Shown in pieces: positions 46,901 to 58,811 of a stretch of DNA of 64,000 nucleotides. Source of the DNA: Epiperipatus broadwayi (Eukaryota; Onychophora; Udeonychophora; Euonychophora; Peripatidae). Below the pieces are notes generated by a model. It saw only the letters and a program-made list of their open reading frames with translations, searched no databases and had not been told where the DNA came from. The position numbers were made by a program, and so were the translations under genes. Where the stretch lies: positions 2,732,001-2,796,000 of the forward strand of contig JAQFVV010000032.1 in the NCBI GenBank assembly GCA_028023455.1. The letters run 5' to 3'. How positions within the stretch are numbered: the first letter of the stretch is position 1; the number at the start of each line of letters is the position of its first letter.

Positions 46901-47430
46901 ACATCTATCTTTATTTCAAATAACATCTGTTGAAGGTAGTTCAAATAATGTTGCACCACCATTTAAATAGATAATTTTTATGTATGCAGTATTTTTCCGA
47001 TATAAACTGGTCCTACCCTCTTCTAGATTTTTCTACATCGTCTGAATTTATAGATTTCAATTTTTATATTAATCTTTAAGGATACGAAATGATGATCAAC
47101 TGGGTTGTCAACTTTTAGAATGGATAGATTTAAAGAACACATACACCTCTGATAGCCAGCAAAGATGAGCATTTATTTTTAAGTTTATCAGTATGGTTTA
47201 TAACATTGTCAAAAATTAATAGTATCAACAAAACAAAACAATTATTCTTGACTCTGCATTTAATTTAGTAAATAAAATTAAAAATGATATCCAAAATTTT
47301 TGATCAAAATTCAACACATTTTTAGATGAAACAAAAATGATAGCATTGAAAATGATTTCCTAGAAATGAACTAGAAAAACATTTTAAATAGTAGATGAAA
47401 TATTACAAAACCCAGAATTTAGATATAACT
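43990..47430. other. AT-rich DNA, no gene seen
   Basis: No gene is supported. A 12-base G run is at 46,141-46,152. The short open frames at 45,055-45,484 are hydrophobic and AT-driven, without motifs. Confidence 0.45.
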
Positions 47431-47439
47431 TTTCAACAT

Positions 47440-47890
47440 TATGATTGATATCTTTATCGAGCAAATAGAAGAGAGATTCAAAAATATATCTAATATTATT
47501 CTAATTTCAAATTAATCACCCATATTAAAACACAAGAAAAAATGAACTAAAAAATTGATCAAGGAATTTTGTAAAATTTTACAATAAGGATATAAACCAA
47601 GACTTAATTCAGGAAATTGTTTTTTTAAGAGAACTGATCTTAAATGAAAAAGATATAACTTATGTACAAGATATATTGCAATATATATTAAATAATAATT
47701 ATAATGAACCTTTTACAAGTGTACTAACTGCATTAAAATTTTTTCTTATGTTACCAGTTATTAAGGCAAGTGCATAATGTTCTTTTATCAAATTAAAATC
47801 GATAAAGAATTATTCAATAAGCCATGTGTGAAGAATGCTTAACAGAATTGCTAAAAATTGTAATTTTTCTAATATGATTAATGACATGAC
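47440..47890 (+). pseudogene. hAT transposase C-terminal remnant (ZMYM1-like)
   Basis: One frame reads MIDIFIEQIEERFKNIS (about 47,441). After a gap it continues with DINQDLIQEIVFLRELIL, then TSVLTALKFFLMLPVIKASA, a stop, then CSFIKLKSIKNYS, then LNRIAKNCNFSNMIND in another frame. This is the order of the C-terminal dimerisation region of hAT transposases of the ZMYM1/TTF-zinc-finger type, whose hallmark is an LP...S.ERSFSKLK.IK block. Here ERSF has become stop-CSF. The N-terminal zinc finger and catalytic Asp region are not recognisable upstream. Inactive relic. Confidence 0.6.
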
Positions 47891-49610
47891 CCCCCCCCCC
47901 CATTTTTCAATCATATGATTAAATACATACATATGATCCAATATATGTTCTTTTTTTAATATTGTTATTTTTATCTTTGAAAAAAAAAAATTAGATCTCC
48001 AAAACTGTTCTCACAGTCAGGCCCCTTTATAGAGAAGGTCACCCCTATCTAGATTCTTAATTTAACACATAGAAAAATATCTTGATTTGAGTCTTAGATA
48101 GTGAAACTGTATCTTGAGTTATTGGCAAGTCTGATCTACTTACTAACTTTTTATAATTTTTCTGAGGCAACTTAACTTCTGCTATCTAGTAGAGGAATAA
48201 GAACAGAAAGCCACTGCAAAGGAATAGATTTGTATAAGACTGCCAAGATAATATCTGTTGTCATTGTTAATTCTCAAAATATAATTTACACCTGTTTTTA
48301 ATAATATATTTCAGCAATTCACATTTGTTATATATACAGTAGCTAACAAAATGTGCTAATAAATAACCTTATATATAAATGTAATACAGTACTATTTTTT
48401 AAAAAAAAGATCTCAAATGCTTCTTTTAAATATCCAAAATGTAATAGGCAGTTTTTAAACATCCAAAAATGCCCTATCATCCCCTAGATCTGGTACATTG
48501 AAAAAATATCATTTGTTCTAACAATTCAACCTGGTACAGAGAAACAGAACAATTTGTAAAGAGAATAATACATTTGCTAATCTTAAAAAACAATAACAGG
48601 CAATCCAGTTGGAAATTAATCGTTATTAAATGTTTATTATATCCATATCTTATCCACATATTTTTTCAAATACAGCTATTGTAATAAATAAATAATTTTC
48701 CTTTTCAAAAATTACAAAAAAACAGTATGGTAACTAAAGTATTATCTTTTCTTCCACCACGATGTAGTCATCTCTCAAGCAATGATAATAAACTTATTAA
48801 AAAATCAATTCTTAATATTTATTAAAAAAATGTTACTTCTGTATTTACCAGTAAAATAACTTCAGTCAATAGAACTAGGTTTGGTATTAGATCTGCAATG
48901 TTGGGGAGATAGTGTGCCTTTTCACATCTGCAATAAACGTGTAATCTTGTGCTAATGTCAAATTGAAAGGAAATAATTTCTGCGATGTTATTTGATCTCG
49001 TGTGAAACGTGTTTATTTTTATCAACGGGTCTTTTTTTTTTTTTTGTAATATTTCAACATTTTCAGTTATTGTCCAGATTTCTTTCTGATAACAGGATAA
49101 ATGTTTAATAAAAGTTTTATAATAATTTATATTTCTTTATTTTTGTGTATTTTTTTTTTCTTTTCTTTCTTTAAACAAAAAAAAATATGTTTATTAGCAT
49201 TTCTGTGGGGAATCCTGGCGTACTCTGTGCAATCACGTGTTCAATAAAACTCCATTTTGGGGGAAATTTTTCAGTTCAAATTTCCATTTTATGTGTGTTA
49301 GAAGTCAATGTCAAATTTGTGTCTTCAATGTGGCAATTCCTGTTATATATTACACAGTAAGCAGGGTATGTGTGTATTTTATGTGTTTTTGTAAATAATA
49401 TTTAAAAAATTATAATTGAGTGATTGTTTTGTGCATATTTAAAATAAATTTTTTTGCATAATGGCCTCATTTATTTAAGATTGCAAATGAATTTTATTTG
49501 GGGTTTAAAATATTGTTTTTAATATCGATTTATATATCGTTATACATTTTAAAGTTGTTGGTGTGAAAGTCGTATATATTTGTGTATGATAAATCAATAT
49601 TTTTTTTAAA
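47891..49610. other. AT-rich DNA with two unassigned GC-richer islands
   Basis: A 12-base C run lies at 47,890-47,901. An island at 48,880-49,020 reads open on the minus strand (FPFNLTLAQDYTFIADVKRH). Another at 49,199-49,365 reads open on the plus strand after a pyrimidine tract and TTATTAG, and ends near AGCAGGGTATGTG. Both could be diverged exons. Neither is recognised. Confidence 0.3.
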
Positions 49611-49980
49611 AAATACTCTTTTTTAATAACCATTTCTTCCTCAAAATTGTTTTAAAATCGTCTTTTTAATATCCATTTGTTTCTCAAAATTTGTTTTAAA
49701 GTGCTGTTTTTAATATTATTTTTTATACTTTAAAAATGGTAATTTTTAATACCCATTTGTTCCTTAAAAAAATAGTTTTTTAAATATTCACTTGTTTTTT
49801 AAAATTTGTTATAAAATACTGTTTTTAATATTATTTTTTATACTTTAAAAATCAGACTTTTTAATATCCATTTGTTCCTTAAAAATTGTTTTAAAATCGT
49901 CTTTTTAATATCCATTTGTTTCTTAAAATTTGTTTTAAAATGCTTTTTTTAATATTATTTTTTATACTTTTATTTATTTT
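49610..49980. repeat. Tandem repeat array
   Basis: The unit TTTTTAATATCCATTTGTT, plus a T-rich block ending AAAATTTGTTTTAAA, recurs at least five times with a longer period that includes TTATTTTTTATACTTTAAAA. It is a degenerate minisatellite-like array. Confidence 0.65.
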
Positions 49981-49984
49981 TATT

Positions 49985-50245
49985 AGTCCTGCAATACCAA
50001 GCATGTTTTAGACTTGCGCCTTTTCACATTCATATCAACTTGCCGATAACTTTGTAAATCTTGTGAAAATATATACAAGATCCATATACATGTTACTTTT
50101 TTTTGCAAATTTTGCGAAAAATATCGTGAACAAGATCTGTGTACACATTATTTTGGTTAGATCACAAAATTACAAAGTTATCAGCAGATTGATATGAATA
50201 TGAAAAGGTGCAGCAAGTTTTATACATGCTTAATGTTACAGGACT
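49985..50245. mobile_element. MITE with about 70 bp inverted arms
   Basis: The left arm runs AGTCCTGCAATACCAAGCAT, then TTTTCACATTCATATCAA, then GATAACTTTGTAA. The right arm is the reverse complement with few differences and ends ACAGGACT. The internal loop is about 120 bp. No transposase is present, and the target duplication is not certain. Confidence 0.7.
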
Positions 50246-51718
50246 GATACCAAAAATATTATCAAATAAAGTGGGGATATTATAAAATTGTCTTTTTTTA
50301 AACTAACAGTAATTAAAAAAAAACACTGGAAATATTAAATACCATCTCTCATTTTCAGCCATTTGTTTTAGACAATTATTGTATGACTCTGAAAGTGTAT
50401 AATTTAACAAAAAACAACTTCCTTCCATCCAAAACCGATAAATTCAGAAGTACCAAAAAACATTTTCATATTTTGCCCACTGGCTAATAATAAACATGCA
50501 CCTGAAGGGAAAATCAACTAATTCGATTTAATTAAACAAAAAATTACAATTGCCTGTTGTGTTTAGCCTAGTCTTCACTGAGAGAGAAAGAGAAACATTT
50601 ATAATCTTTTATATATAGAAGAAACAGATAAGCAACTCTAAAATTATCAAGCTTTGTTTTTATTTGAAGAAAAAAAATACTTTTACAAAATGTTATAAGC
50701 AAAATAAATAATAAAAAGGTACCATTTTATATCATTATTATTTTTAATTGAACTTTGAACTTAAACATACTTTTTGTTTTAAATAAAGATTATTGTTTTT
50801 TTTTTTTATTAAAAAAAAACTAAACAATAAATTTTTATGTCATAATTTTATTATTTTGCAGTCATAACTTTCTATTTTGATAACCATTTTTTAATGATTT
50901 TTTTTTATCTAAATTTTAAAAAAATTTCTAGGAATTGATAAATTTTTTTAAAAATTGAAAATGTCTTTTTTAATTAACAAAGTGGCAGTAAAAGCAATGA
51001 GAAAATCAGTATATTTTCTTTTTATCAAATTAGTGGATTGTTTTTTTTTTTTTAAAAATGTTTATAAGAAAAAGAGGCAAAGTTAATTATAAGTAAACTA
51101 TTTACATAAAACATTATTTGATTGCTATGTCAATAACATTTCCTTAAACTATATTTTATGAATTCATTAAGTACAAAAGTAGTGCTTCCACTTGACAAAA
51201 TTATAATTTGAAAGATTCACAACAATTTATACATATCACTAATTTTCATTAATCTCATTATCACAGCTTATGCATATCCATTGTAAATTATTTGTTAAAA
51301 TTTTAAAAACTATATTAATTACTAATTTAGTGCAGTTAAATTGTTAAATAACATTATAAAATAAATACTGTCAAACATCAGCCATTATAAATGATTATAG
51401 CTATTCTAATTCCAGAAAAAGAAAAAAACTTTGGAAATCAGTTTTGTGTTAATTAATTATAAATACAATTATTATCATATGCAGAAAGCAAAAAACATCC
51501 TTATTCAATTTATAATTTTCCCAGGTGACATTTTCATACTTTTTTTATCTTCTATAAAAAGAGATGCATGTACTATCACCATACAATAAATTTAGGAGCA
51601 GAAGTATATAATTATTGTGAAATATTTTACTTCATTTTTGTTTAAATAGATCTTCCTGGAACAATTGTGATATATTATATCATAATTGAATCTCTTATCT
51701 ATTTGAATTTATAAGACG
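50246..51718. other. AT-rich DNA, no gene seen
   Basis: No gene or clear repeat is recognised. Confidence 0.45.
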
Positions 51719-51769
51719 TTGGCTTTTAACTGAAGGGGGAACCTTTGATTCCTCTTTGAGCCTTTAAAG

Positions 51770-52906
51770 CAGGGATGTAATACCTTTTTTTTTTGTCAAG
51801 GATCATTTATGTATTTATGATCTTACTTGCAGGCCATACTAAATTATCAATTTAAAAATTAGCCTACTATATTTGATATCAAAAATTTAATTAATTTATC
51901 TCTAATCATTAACACTGGGCAACCTTTTCACCTGGCAGATCAATTTCAACTTTCCCCTTTTAAATGAGGGCCATATTTTTTTTTTTTTTTGTAAATTGAA
52001 AATAAAGTAACATTATTATGAATGACTATTCTACATTTAATTACAATTTTCTGATTTGCTTTGAATCTATCTTCATGACATGTATTTTTAAATTTCTTCG
52101 TATGTTCTGGGTAGATTAATTCTATAGCAGCTAGGATGCAGTCTACTATAAACTTTTCTTCAAAAAATGGTTTAGAATTGTCCGTTTTTTTTAATAATTT
52201 TCTCTCACAGAATCTTCTGACTTGTTTGTACTATTTTTAAAATGTAGCTATTTGATGAAACTTCTTTTCAAGTTTTCTGTTTTAATATTTCTTGCTTCCC
52301 CAATAATTTTGTAGAAGTCAGAATGTTTGACAAATAGAGTATCTTAATAATGTGATCTTTGTTAACTGAAATACTTTTCAAACTTATCATGCACACTGAT
52401 TTACTTTTCTATTTATATATATATAAAGCATCCATCCTTTTTTTTTTTCAAATGTGTGATTTTCTTTGCAATTTTTTTTTTTTTTTATCTTACTCAGTGT
52501 AGCCATTCTATTACTATTAATAAAAAAAAAAGGCAAAATAATAATAAAATGAAGTAAAATTCTTGTTTTATTTTTGCTATTTATAGGTTTGTCTGTGAAA
52601 ATCACTATGCCAAAAAAATATTCTTAGTACATAAATTAAATCTATAGATAATTTGTTAAAATATTGGACCTCTGATAGAATAAAGTAAAAATATTATAAA
52701 GGTTGGAGAAAAAAAAAGGTATAATTGAGAAAGTAAATATTTTATTTTATTTAACTCTTAATTCAATATTTGCATGTATATTTGCACCACATTATGTGTG
52801 CATGTGTTTAAATAGAAGTTTTATAGAGGGAAGTTAAATACATTTGTGAAAATATCTGGGGATTGGATTGACAGCTTTTGAGGGCCAGACTTGTTTGCCA
52901 CCCCTG
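51770..52906 (-). mobile_element. hAT transposon inside RTE copy 4
   Basis: The left end is CAGGGATGTAATACC and the right end, in reverse complement, CAGGGGTGGCAAACAAG, typical of hAT. The flanking 8 bp duplication CTTTAAAG (51,762-51,769 and 52,907-52,914) is perfect and restores the RTE 5' UTR. A transposase remnant lies on the minus strand. Confidence 0.85.
52045..52190 (-). pseudogene. hAT transposase fragment (GTF2IRD2/ZBED-like)
   Basis: The minus strand reads DNSKPFFEEKFIVDCILAAI, then ELIYPEHTKKFKNTC. This matches in layout the conserved block of hAT transposases related to GTF2IRD2 and SCAND3/ZBED proteins, where a F.E..F...C...A.E...PE....F.NI stretch follows the BED finger. No start or catalytic domain is preserved. 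The element is only about 1.1 kb, too short for a full transposase. Confidence 0.55.
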
Positions 52907-52985
52907 CTTTAAAGCAACCACATATGGCAAATTCCTGATGTCCATTTCTTATGTTCTTGTTATTACAGTTGGTTATTTTTATATG

Positions 52986-53765
52986 TTGTAATTATAACTT
53001 TTTAATAGCCCAATGTAGATGAAATAATGCACAAGCACTGAAAAACTCCAGTGAGTTATATGTACACTAATTGTAAGTAAACATTATTAAATGTAGAATG
53101 AGTCCATGTTCACTTTACCTTTGATCATATATAAGCATACCAATATTGGCATACACACAGAGCATGATTTAGATATATTACCATAATTTCGAGACAACCA
53201 TAAGTTATTCTGAAATCACTATAACTTATCAGAAAGGCTGATCTTCAACAATCTCATAATATTAAATTAATCTTCATTTAAAAAAATATAACTTTTTAAT
53301 AGCCCAAGATGAAATAATGTGGAAGCACCGAAAATCTCTAGTTAGCTATATATATGTACACTAACTGTCAGTGAACATAAATGTAGAATGAACCCATCAA
53401 CACTTTAGCTTTGATTATATATAAGCATATCATTTACTGACATACTTACATGTTGAGCATGATTTATATATACTAATGTAATTTCAAGATAACTATAAGC
53501 TATTCTGATATCACTATACCCAATCAGAGTTAACTGAATGTTAATTTAATATTAAAAGATGAAATATGAAGCTCAGCATTTCCCTCTGATTAGGTATAGT
53601 GATTCCAGAATAGTTTATAGTTGTTTTGAAATTACATTAGTTTATAATAAATTATGCTCTATATGTAAGTATGTCAGTAATTGCTATGCTTATATATGAT
53701 CAAAGCTAAAGTGTATGTGGACTCATGCTACCTTTACTTTTATTGAGTATACATATATCTTGCTG
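52986..53765. repeat. Direct plus inverted repeat block in RTE copy 4
   Basis: Units at about 52,989-53,225 and 53,293-53,515 are direct repeats (ACTTTTTAATAGCCCA start, ATAAGCATA and GAGCATGATTTA inside). A third unit at about 53,540-53,720 is in inverse orientation (GAAATTACATTAGTTTATA, GTATGTCAGTAATTGC). The block splits the RTE 5' UTR, so it is probably an insertion. Identity is unknown. Confidence 0.6.
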
Positions 53766-56730
53766 TATTTCGATTATTCTTATAGTATATGAACATATAG
53801 GGTGTCTCATCAACACACATCAGCCATGATAGGAGTTTAAAATCAAAAACACCATAGACTCTTTTCTCAGTTGCCTGATAGCTCTAAATTGAAATATTAT
53901 CAGATAGGTTTTCTTAAATGCAGAATAAATATGTGTGTGAACGAAGTTTTTTTTAAACAAAATAGATAATCACAATCCTAAAGACAAAACTAAATTATGG
54001 CCCTTATTATCAGGAGGTTGTAAAGTTACCGGCTAAGATAGCATTTGGCGGCCAAAGATGTAAGGTGCTAAAAAAAATCCTGATTGCAGATTCAGGCTGC
54101 CATTTGATAACGACCCTTTATTTAGGTGTAGCAGATCACTTTCAAGTAAAGGAAAATTGCATAAATTAGAAGAACTGTCTAATATTGAATGGAACATTGA
54201 TGAACTTTGTGAAGTTAGAAGAAAAGGGTGAAGAGACAATTGATTTAAAAAATGGACATGTACTCTGCTGCAAAGAATCAAATATTGGAAGCACAAGTGA
54301 AGTAGGATTCATTATAAGTAAAAAGTGAAAAAACAACATTATGTAGATTAACAAACAGAATGGCAAAATTAGTTATTCGACATAATGGTAGACACCAAAT
54401 ATAGATAATTCAGTTTTATGCTGAAACAAGTTCTTATTGTGATAAAGAAATAATGGATTTTTATATGGATGTTCCAAACATTTTTGATCAGACCAAACAA
54501 TGTTTTTAAATTAATTGTGGAAGATTTTAATGCCAGAATTGTTAAATGATTGAAAGATGAAAATGCTGTGGATAAATTTGGTTGTGGTGATATAAATGAG
54601 AGAAGACTCAGACTTGTGGATTTTGTAGAAAAAGACTAACTATATATTATGAATTCTTTCTTTGAGAAAAATGCTAAATGAAAATAGATCATAAAAGCAT
54701 TCAAATGAATATATATAAAAAAAGGATTATATTTTGACTAACAGAAAATATATATTTTGAGATTGTAATGTTCTTAATAAATTCAACACATGATCATTGA
54801 TTGTGAGATGTAAGATACATGTTAGAGCATGTTAGAGCAAAATTAGATAAAAAAATTATTGAGAAAAACAGGTTTCACAGTTGATATTCCTAATCTTTAG
54901 AAACATTTCAGTGAATTTAAATTAGAACTTACAATTTTTTAAAAATAATAACAGATTTTGAAGATGGTTCAGGTTTGGGCAAAATCAGAAGTTAACTAGT
55001 ACATTATTAATTACTAAGGACTGTAATAAAGCTGGAGTTACAAAAAAAGCAACAATTGACCAATTAATTTTTTACTGAGACAAGACAAAGTTATGAAGAA
55101 AAGAAAGAATATGAAAATTTATAAAAATGATCTATTAAAAAGGATTCAATATATAGAATTTTGTAAAATGATATGAAAAGTATTAATAATGATTTAAGAA
55201 AATATAATTATGAGTCAGCAAGGAAAGCTATAGAAGCATATAAAAGTATCAAAAGTTTTAAATATCTTGATAGGAAAGTTATTTCTGCAATAAAAAGAAA
55301 ATATTGGAAATATTGATTACTAAATGAGAAATGACATCTTGAAATGTGTAGAGGTTGTGATAAAAAAAAAAAAAACAAGAAAAAATGTCCCCTGCAATTA
55401 TTACATCTTCTAAATGGCCCAGTATTTTAAATAAAGAAAGACATGCAATTAAATTATGAAAAAGAGAAAATTCCTAGTAATAATGAAATTATAATCTATA
55501 TTTTAAAAAAAGTGAATAAGAAATAGAAAAATTGTTTATGCCAAATATATAAATGATAATGTACCAGTTGAATGGAAGAATGCAGTACTAATGTTGATAT
55601 TTTAAAAAGATGATAAAGAAGATAGTAGAAATTATAGACCTGCCAGTCTTTTATCAGTTTTGTGTACTTTTTTTTTTACCAAGATAATTACGATTCTTCT
55701 ACAGGGAATTTGGCATTTTAACCATACAAAAGAATGAGCAGCATTTAAAAGTGGTTTTAACTCAGTAGATCACATCCATGTGTTAAGAAAGGTCAATGAA
55801 TGTGAATTATTATGCTTTGCATTTATAGATTATGAAAAGGCATGTGATTTTGTAAGCATTTCTACAATGATTAAGTCAATGAATCATCAAAATATAGATC
55901 CAGGATATCATATTCTGAAGAATATATCAAAATGCATAATTTGATTACATAGTAATACTAAGAAGATTAATATCGAAAACTTGGTTTCCAGCAGTTTTAC
56001 AAGAAATATTGTATTAAAATGGGATTCTAAGGGAGTAAATGTAAATAGAGATTTTGTGGGTGTGGAAATAGTTTTTGCACACATTATTTAAGAACTTCAG
56101 AAAACATTGCAATAGTTATCAGATGAGAACCACAAATAAATGTTATAAAGATTAAAATAATATTCGATGGATTTTCTCAAAAGAAGAAAATAAAAGATTA
56201 GTTAGAAGAAATTAACAACTATGAATACCTTGGTTAAATTATTATTACAGATGAAAACATAATAGATGAAATTAATCATAGAATTAAACTTGGATGGAGT
56301 GTAGTGCTTTTAGTAGGAAAAAAAACAAATATTAAAAGTAAATGTGTCTATGTTTGAAAAGAAATCTTTTTAATAAATGTGTTTTATCAGTTTTTACTTA
56401 TCTGTCTGAAACTTGAACATTTAACAAAACAGTACAGAGTCTTCAGACTATTCCATGGAATATGGTGAGATATATATTACAAATAACAAGAATTGATCAA
56501 AAACAAAATTCATGGGTGAGACTGACATCATTGAAAGACTTAAGAGACTGAAGTGGAGCTAGGTTAGATATATTGCTAAAAGAGATGATAGTAGATGTAC
56601 AGTTGAAATTTTAAACTGGATTCCAAGAGTGTAAAAGACCTTGAAGAAGTATTGGGGTAATGTGGAGAAGAGGGGCTAGAGATTATATAAACTGCATTGA
56701 TAATGATTGAAAGTGATGATGATTCAAGGG

Positions 56731-57281
56731 ATGATTAAAATATTTTGCTTTTTCAAATTATTATAATATAAAAGAATGCTATCCTCTAATAAGATTATGA
56801 TATAACATTTTAAGTCAGTAAGTTATTTTCAACACATTAAAAAAAAAAAAAAAGACACTGAAGGATCTTCAAATTATTAACTGTTTATATTTTTAATTAT
56901 TAATCAATTTTAAGTCTTCCTGTCAGTAGCTAAACTTTTGCTTCCAAATCCCTATATTGCTTTGGAAGCTTTTTTGTTTTATTATTCAGTCAACTGAAAA
57001 TGTAGTGTTTCTTTTAATTTATGTAAATATGCATACATATAGGTATGTTTACATTTATAAACAATATATAAAAAGATCCATAAACCAATAACAATTCTTG
57101 TATTATCTGTTAATTATTGTTTATACATTTCATCCTTTTTTAAAAAAGATTATTTAAAAAAAAATTTTAAAAAAATATTTTTTTTTGAAATAAATTAAAA
57201 AGTACTGTAATGGTTTAATTTACATGTTTATTGATAACTGAAACACACAGACTTATTATATACCTATGTCTATATATGTAA
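56731..57281. other. AT-rich DNA, no gene seen
   Basis: No gene or clear repeat is recognised. Confidence 0.45.
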
Positions 57282-57605
57282 TATATAGGGTATATGAGCA
57301 CAGACTTTCACATGACCCACCACTCTCCACACTATCTCATAACACTGATACACTTGAACACACATGTCGAAAAGATAAATAATCACCAATATATGCATTT
57401 CATGCTAAATCAGCAATCATCAGTTGGTCCAGATTACCATCTCTACACATATATGCTATAAGTGCTCAGATATATATTGATAGCCGAACCTCATACTATA
57501 ATGGACAGGCTTCAATCTACTCCACCCTCCAACTCTTCAACCGTCCATCCAATTGAAAATCTGATGATGGAATGCTCAAAGGCCACCCTGAGGCCAAGAT
57601 TCTTG
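57282..57605 (-). mobile_element. Family B hammerhead/tRNA-like repeat, copy B2
   Basis: It has the same order as B1. Read on the minus strand: GGCCTCAGGGTGGCC, TTCCATCATCAGATTTTC, GGAGGGTGGAGTAGATTG, hammerhead, then a tRNA-like end (AGATAGTGTGGAGAG...GTGCTCATA, B box decayed). It abuts the 5' end of RTE copy 5. Confidence 0.65.
57385..57428 (-). ncRNA. Hammerhead ribozyme, family B copy B2
   Basis: On the minus strand, stem I is ACCAA/TTGGT, the core is CTGATGA and GAAA, and stem II is TGCT(GATTT)AGCA with a U-U next to the core. Stem III is ATG(CA)TAT with one G-U, then A as the predicted cleavage base. All core bases are retained. Confidence 0.7.
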
Positions 57606-57648
57606 TCATTGACTATTCCATAAAATTTCTACTGAGACTAGAGAATTT

Positions 57649-58065
57649 ATGAAGAAAAGAAGGAATATGAAGATATACAAAAATGATGCATTAAAAAGAA
57701 TTGAATATCTCGAATTTTGTAAAATGGTGCGGAAAGGAGTTGAAAATGATATAAGAAAGTATAACTGTGAATTAGCAAGGAAAGCTGTAGAAGAAAATAA
57801 AAGTCTTAAGAATGTAAAACAACATTTTGGTATTGGTAGGAAATTTATATCTGCAATAAGAAAAAAAGATGGAATTATTACTAAAAGGAGAGATGACATC
57901 ATGAAATTGGTAGATTTTTATCAAGAATTATATAGTAATAAAGAACAAGTACCTCCTATATCTATTACATCTTCCAAATTGCCCAGAATTTTAAATGAAG
58001 AAGTGAGACATGCAATTAAATGTATGAAGAAAGGAAAGCTCCAGGTAATGATGGAATTATAATTG
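57649..58065 (+). pseudogene. RTE linker/RT N-terminal part, copy 5
   Basis: This part of the RTE protein lies between the endonuclease and RT fingers. It is basic (MKKRRNMKIYKNDALKR), then KNVKQHFGIGRKFISAIRKK, then FYQELYSNKEQVPP and EEVRHAIKCMKKGK. The last motif is the usual lead-in to KAPG.DGI of RTE and related LINEs. A one-base frameshift at about 58,035 separates it from the RT frame that follows. With the frames joined it would be continuous with the next entry. Confidence 0.7.
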
Positions 58066-58811
58066 ATATATTAAAAGAAGCAGGTGAAGAAATAGAAAAT
58101 TTTTTAGCAAAGTTATATACCAAATGTCTAAATGATAAAGATGTACCGGATGATTGGAAGAATGCAGTAATAATATTAATATTTAAAAAAGGTGATAAAG
58201 AAGATATTAGAAATTACAGACCTATCAGCCTTTTATCAGTTTTATATAAAATTTTTATCAAGATAATTACTACTCGTCTACAGAGAACATTGGATTTCCA
58301 CCAACCAAGAGAACAAGCCGGATTTAAAAGTGGTTTTAGTACAGTAGATCATATCCAGGTATTGAGAGAAGTTATAGAAAGGACAAATGAATATGAGTTG
58401 CCATTATACTTAGGATTTGTAGATTATGAAAAGGCATTTGATTCTATAAACATTTCTTCAGTGATTAAAGCATTAGATCATCAAGGTATAGATCCAGGAT
58501 ATTGTCATATTTTAAAGAATATTTATAAAAATGCAACAGCAACAATTAGATTACATAATGACACTGGGAAAGTCAACATTGAGAAAGGTGTAAGACAAGG
58601 TGATTCCATATCTCCAAAACTTTTTACAGCAGTGCTGCATGAAGAATTTTGTGGATTAAAATGGGAAATTAAAGGAGTGAAAGTAAATGGTGATTATTTA
58701 AGTCATTTAGATTTCTCAGATGATGTAGTTGTTTTTGCAAATAATGCTTCAGATCTGCAGGAAATGTTGCAAGAATTATCAGATGAAAGTAAGACTAAAG
58801 ATAAATGTTAA
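58020..58811 (+). pseudogene. RTE reverse transcriptase core, copy 5
   Basis: This 263-codon frame covers the RT fingers and palm: KAPGNDGIIIDILKEAGE, AVIILIFKKGDKEDIRNYRP (ISLLSVLY follows), QAGFKSGFSTVDHIQV, FVDYEKAFDSIN (motif A Asp), then VRQGDSISPKLFTAVL (motif B). Motif C reads DFSDDVVVFAN; the usual FADD is FSDD, with both catalytic Asp retained. The reading frame is lost near codon 258 (ESKTKDKC), where other copies read SSKVGLKINVKKTKV. LINE RT makes cDNA from its own RNA at the nicked target. Only this domain is near-intact; the endonuclease is missing by truncation. Confidence 0.85.

Larger units (their letters stand above)
51719..56730 (+). mobile_element. RTE-type LINE, copy 4 (twice interrupted)
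   Basis: The 5' UTR starts GGCTTTTAACTGAAGG, is interrupted by a hAT (51,770-52,906), resumes to about 52,985, is interrupted again by a repeat block (to about 53,765), then continues through EN (54,120-54,890) and RT (55,060-56,690) to GAAAGTGATGATGATTC. Identifiable blocks include ASLLSVLC-like and FIDYEKACDFVS-type sequence. It is very decayed, so it is one of the oldest full-length copies here. Confidence 0.75.
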
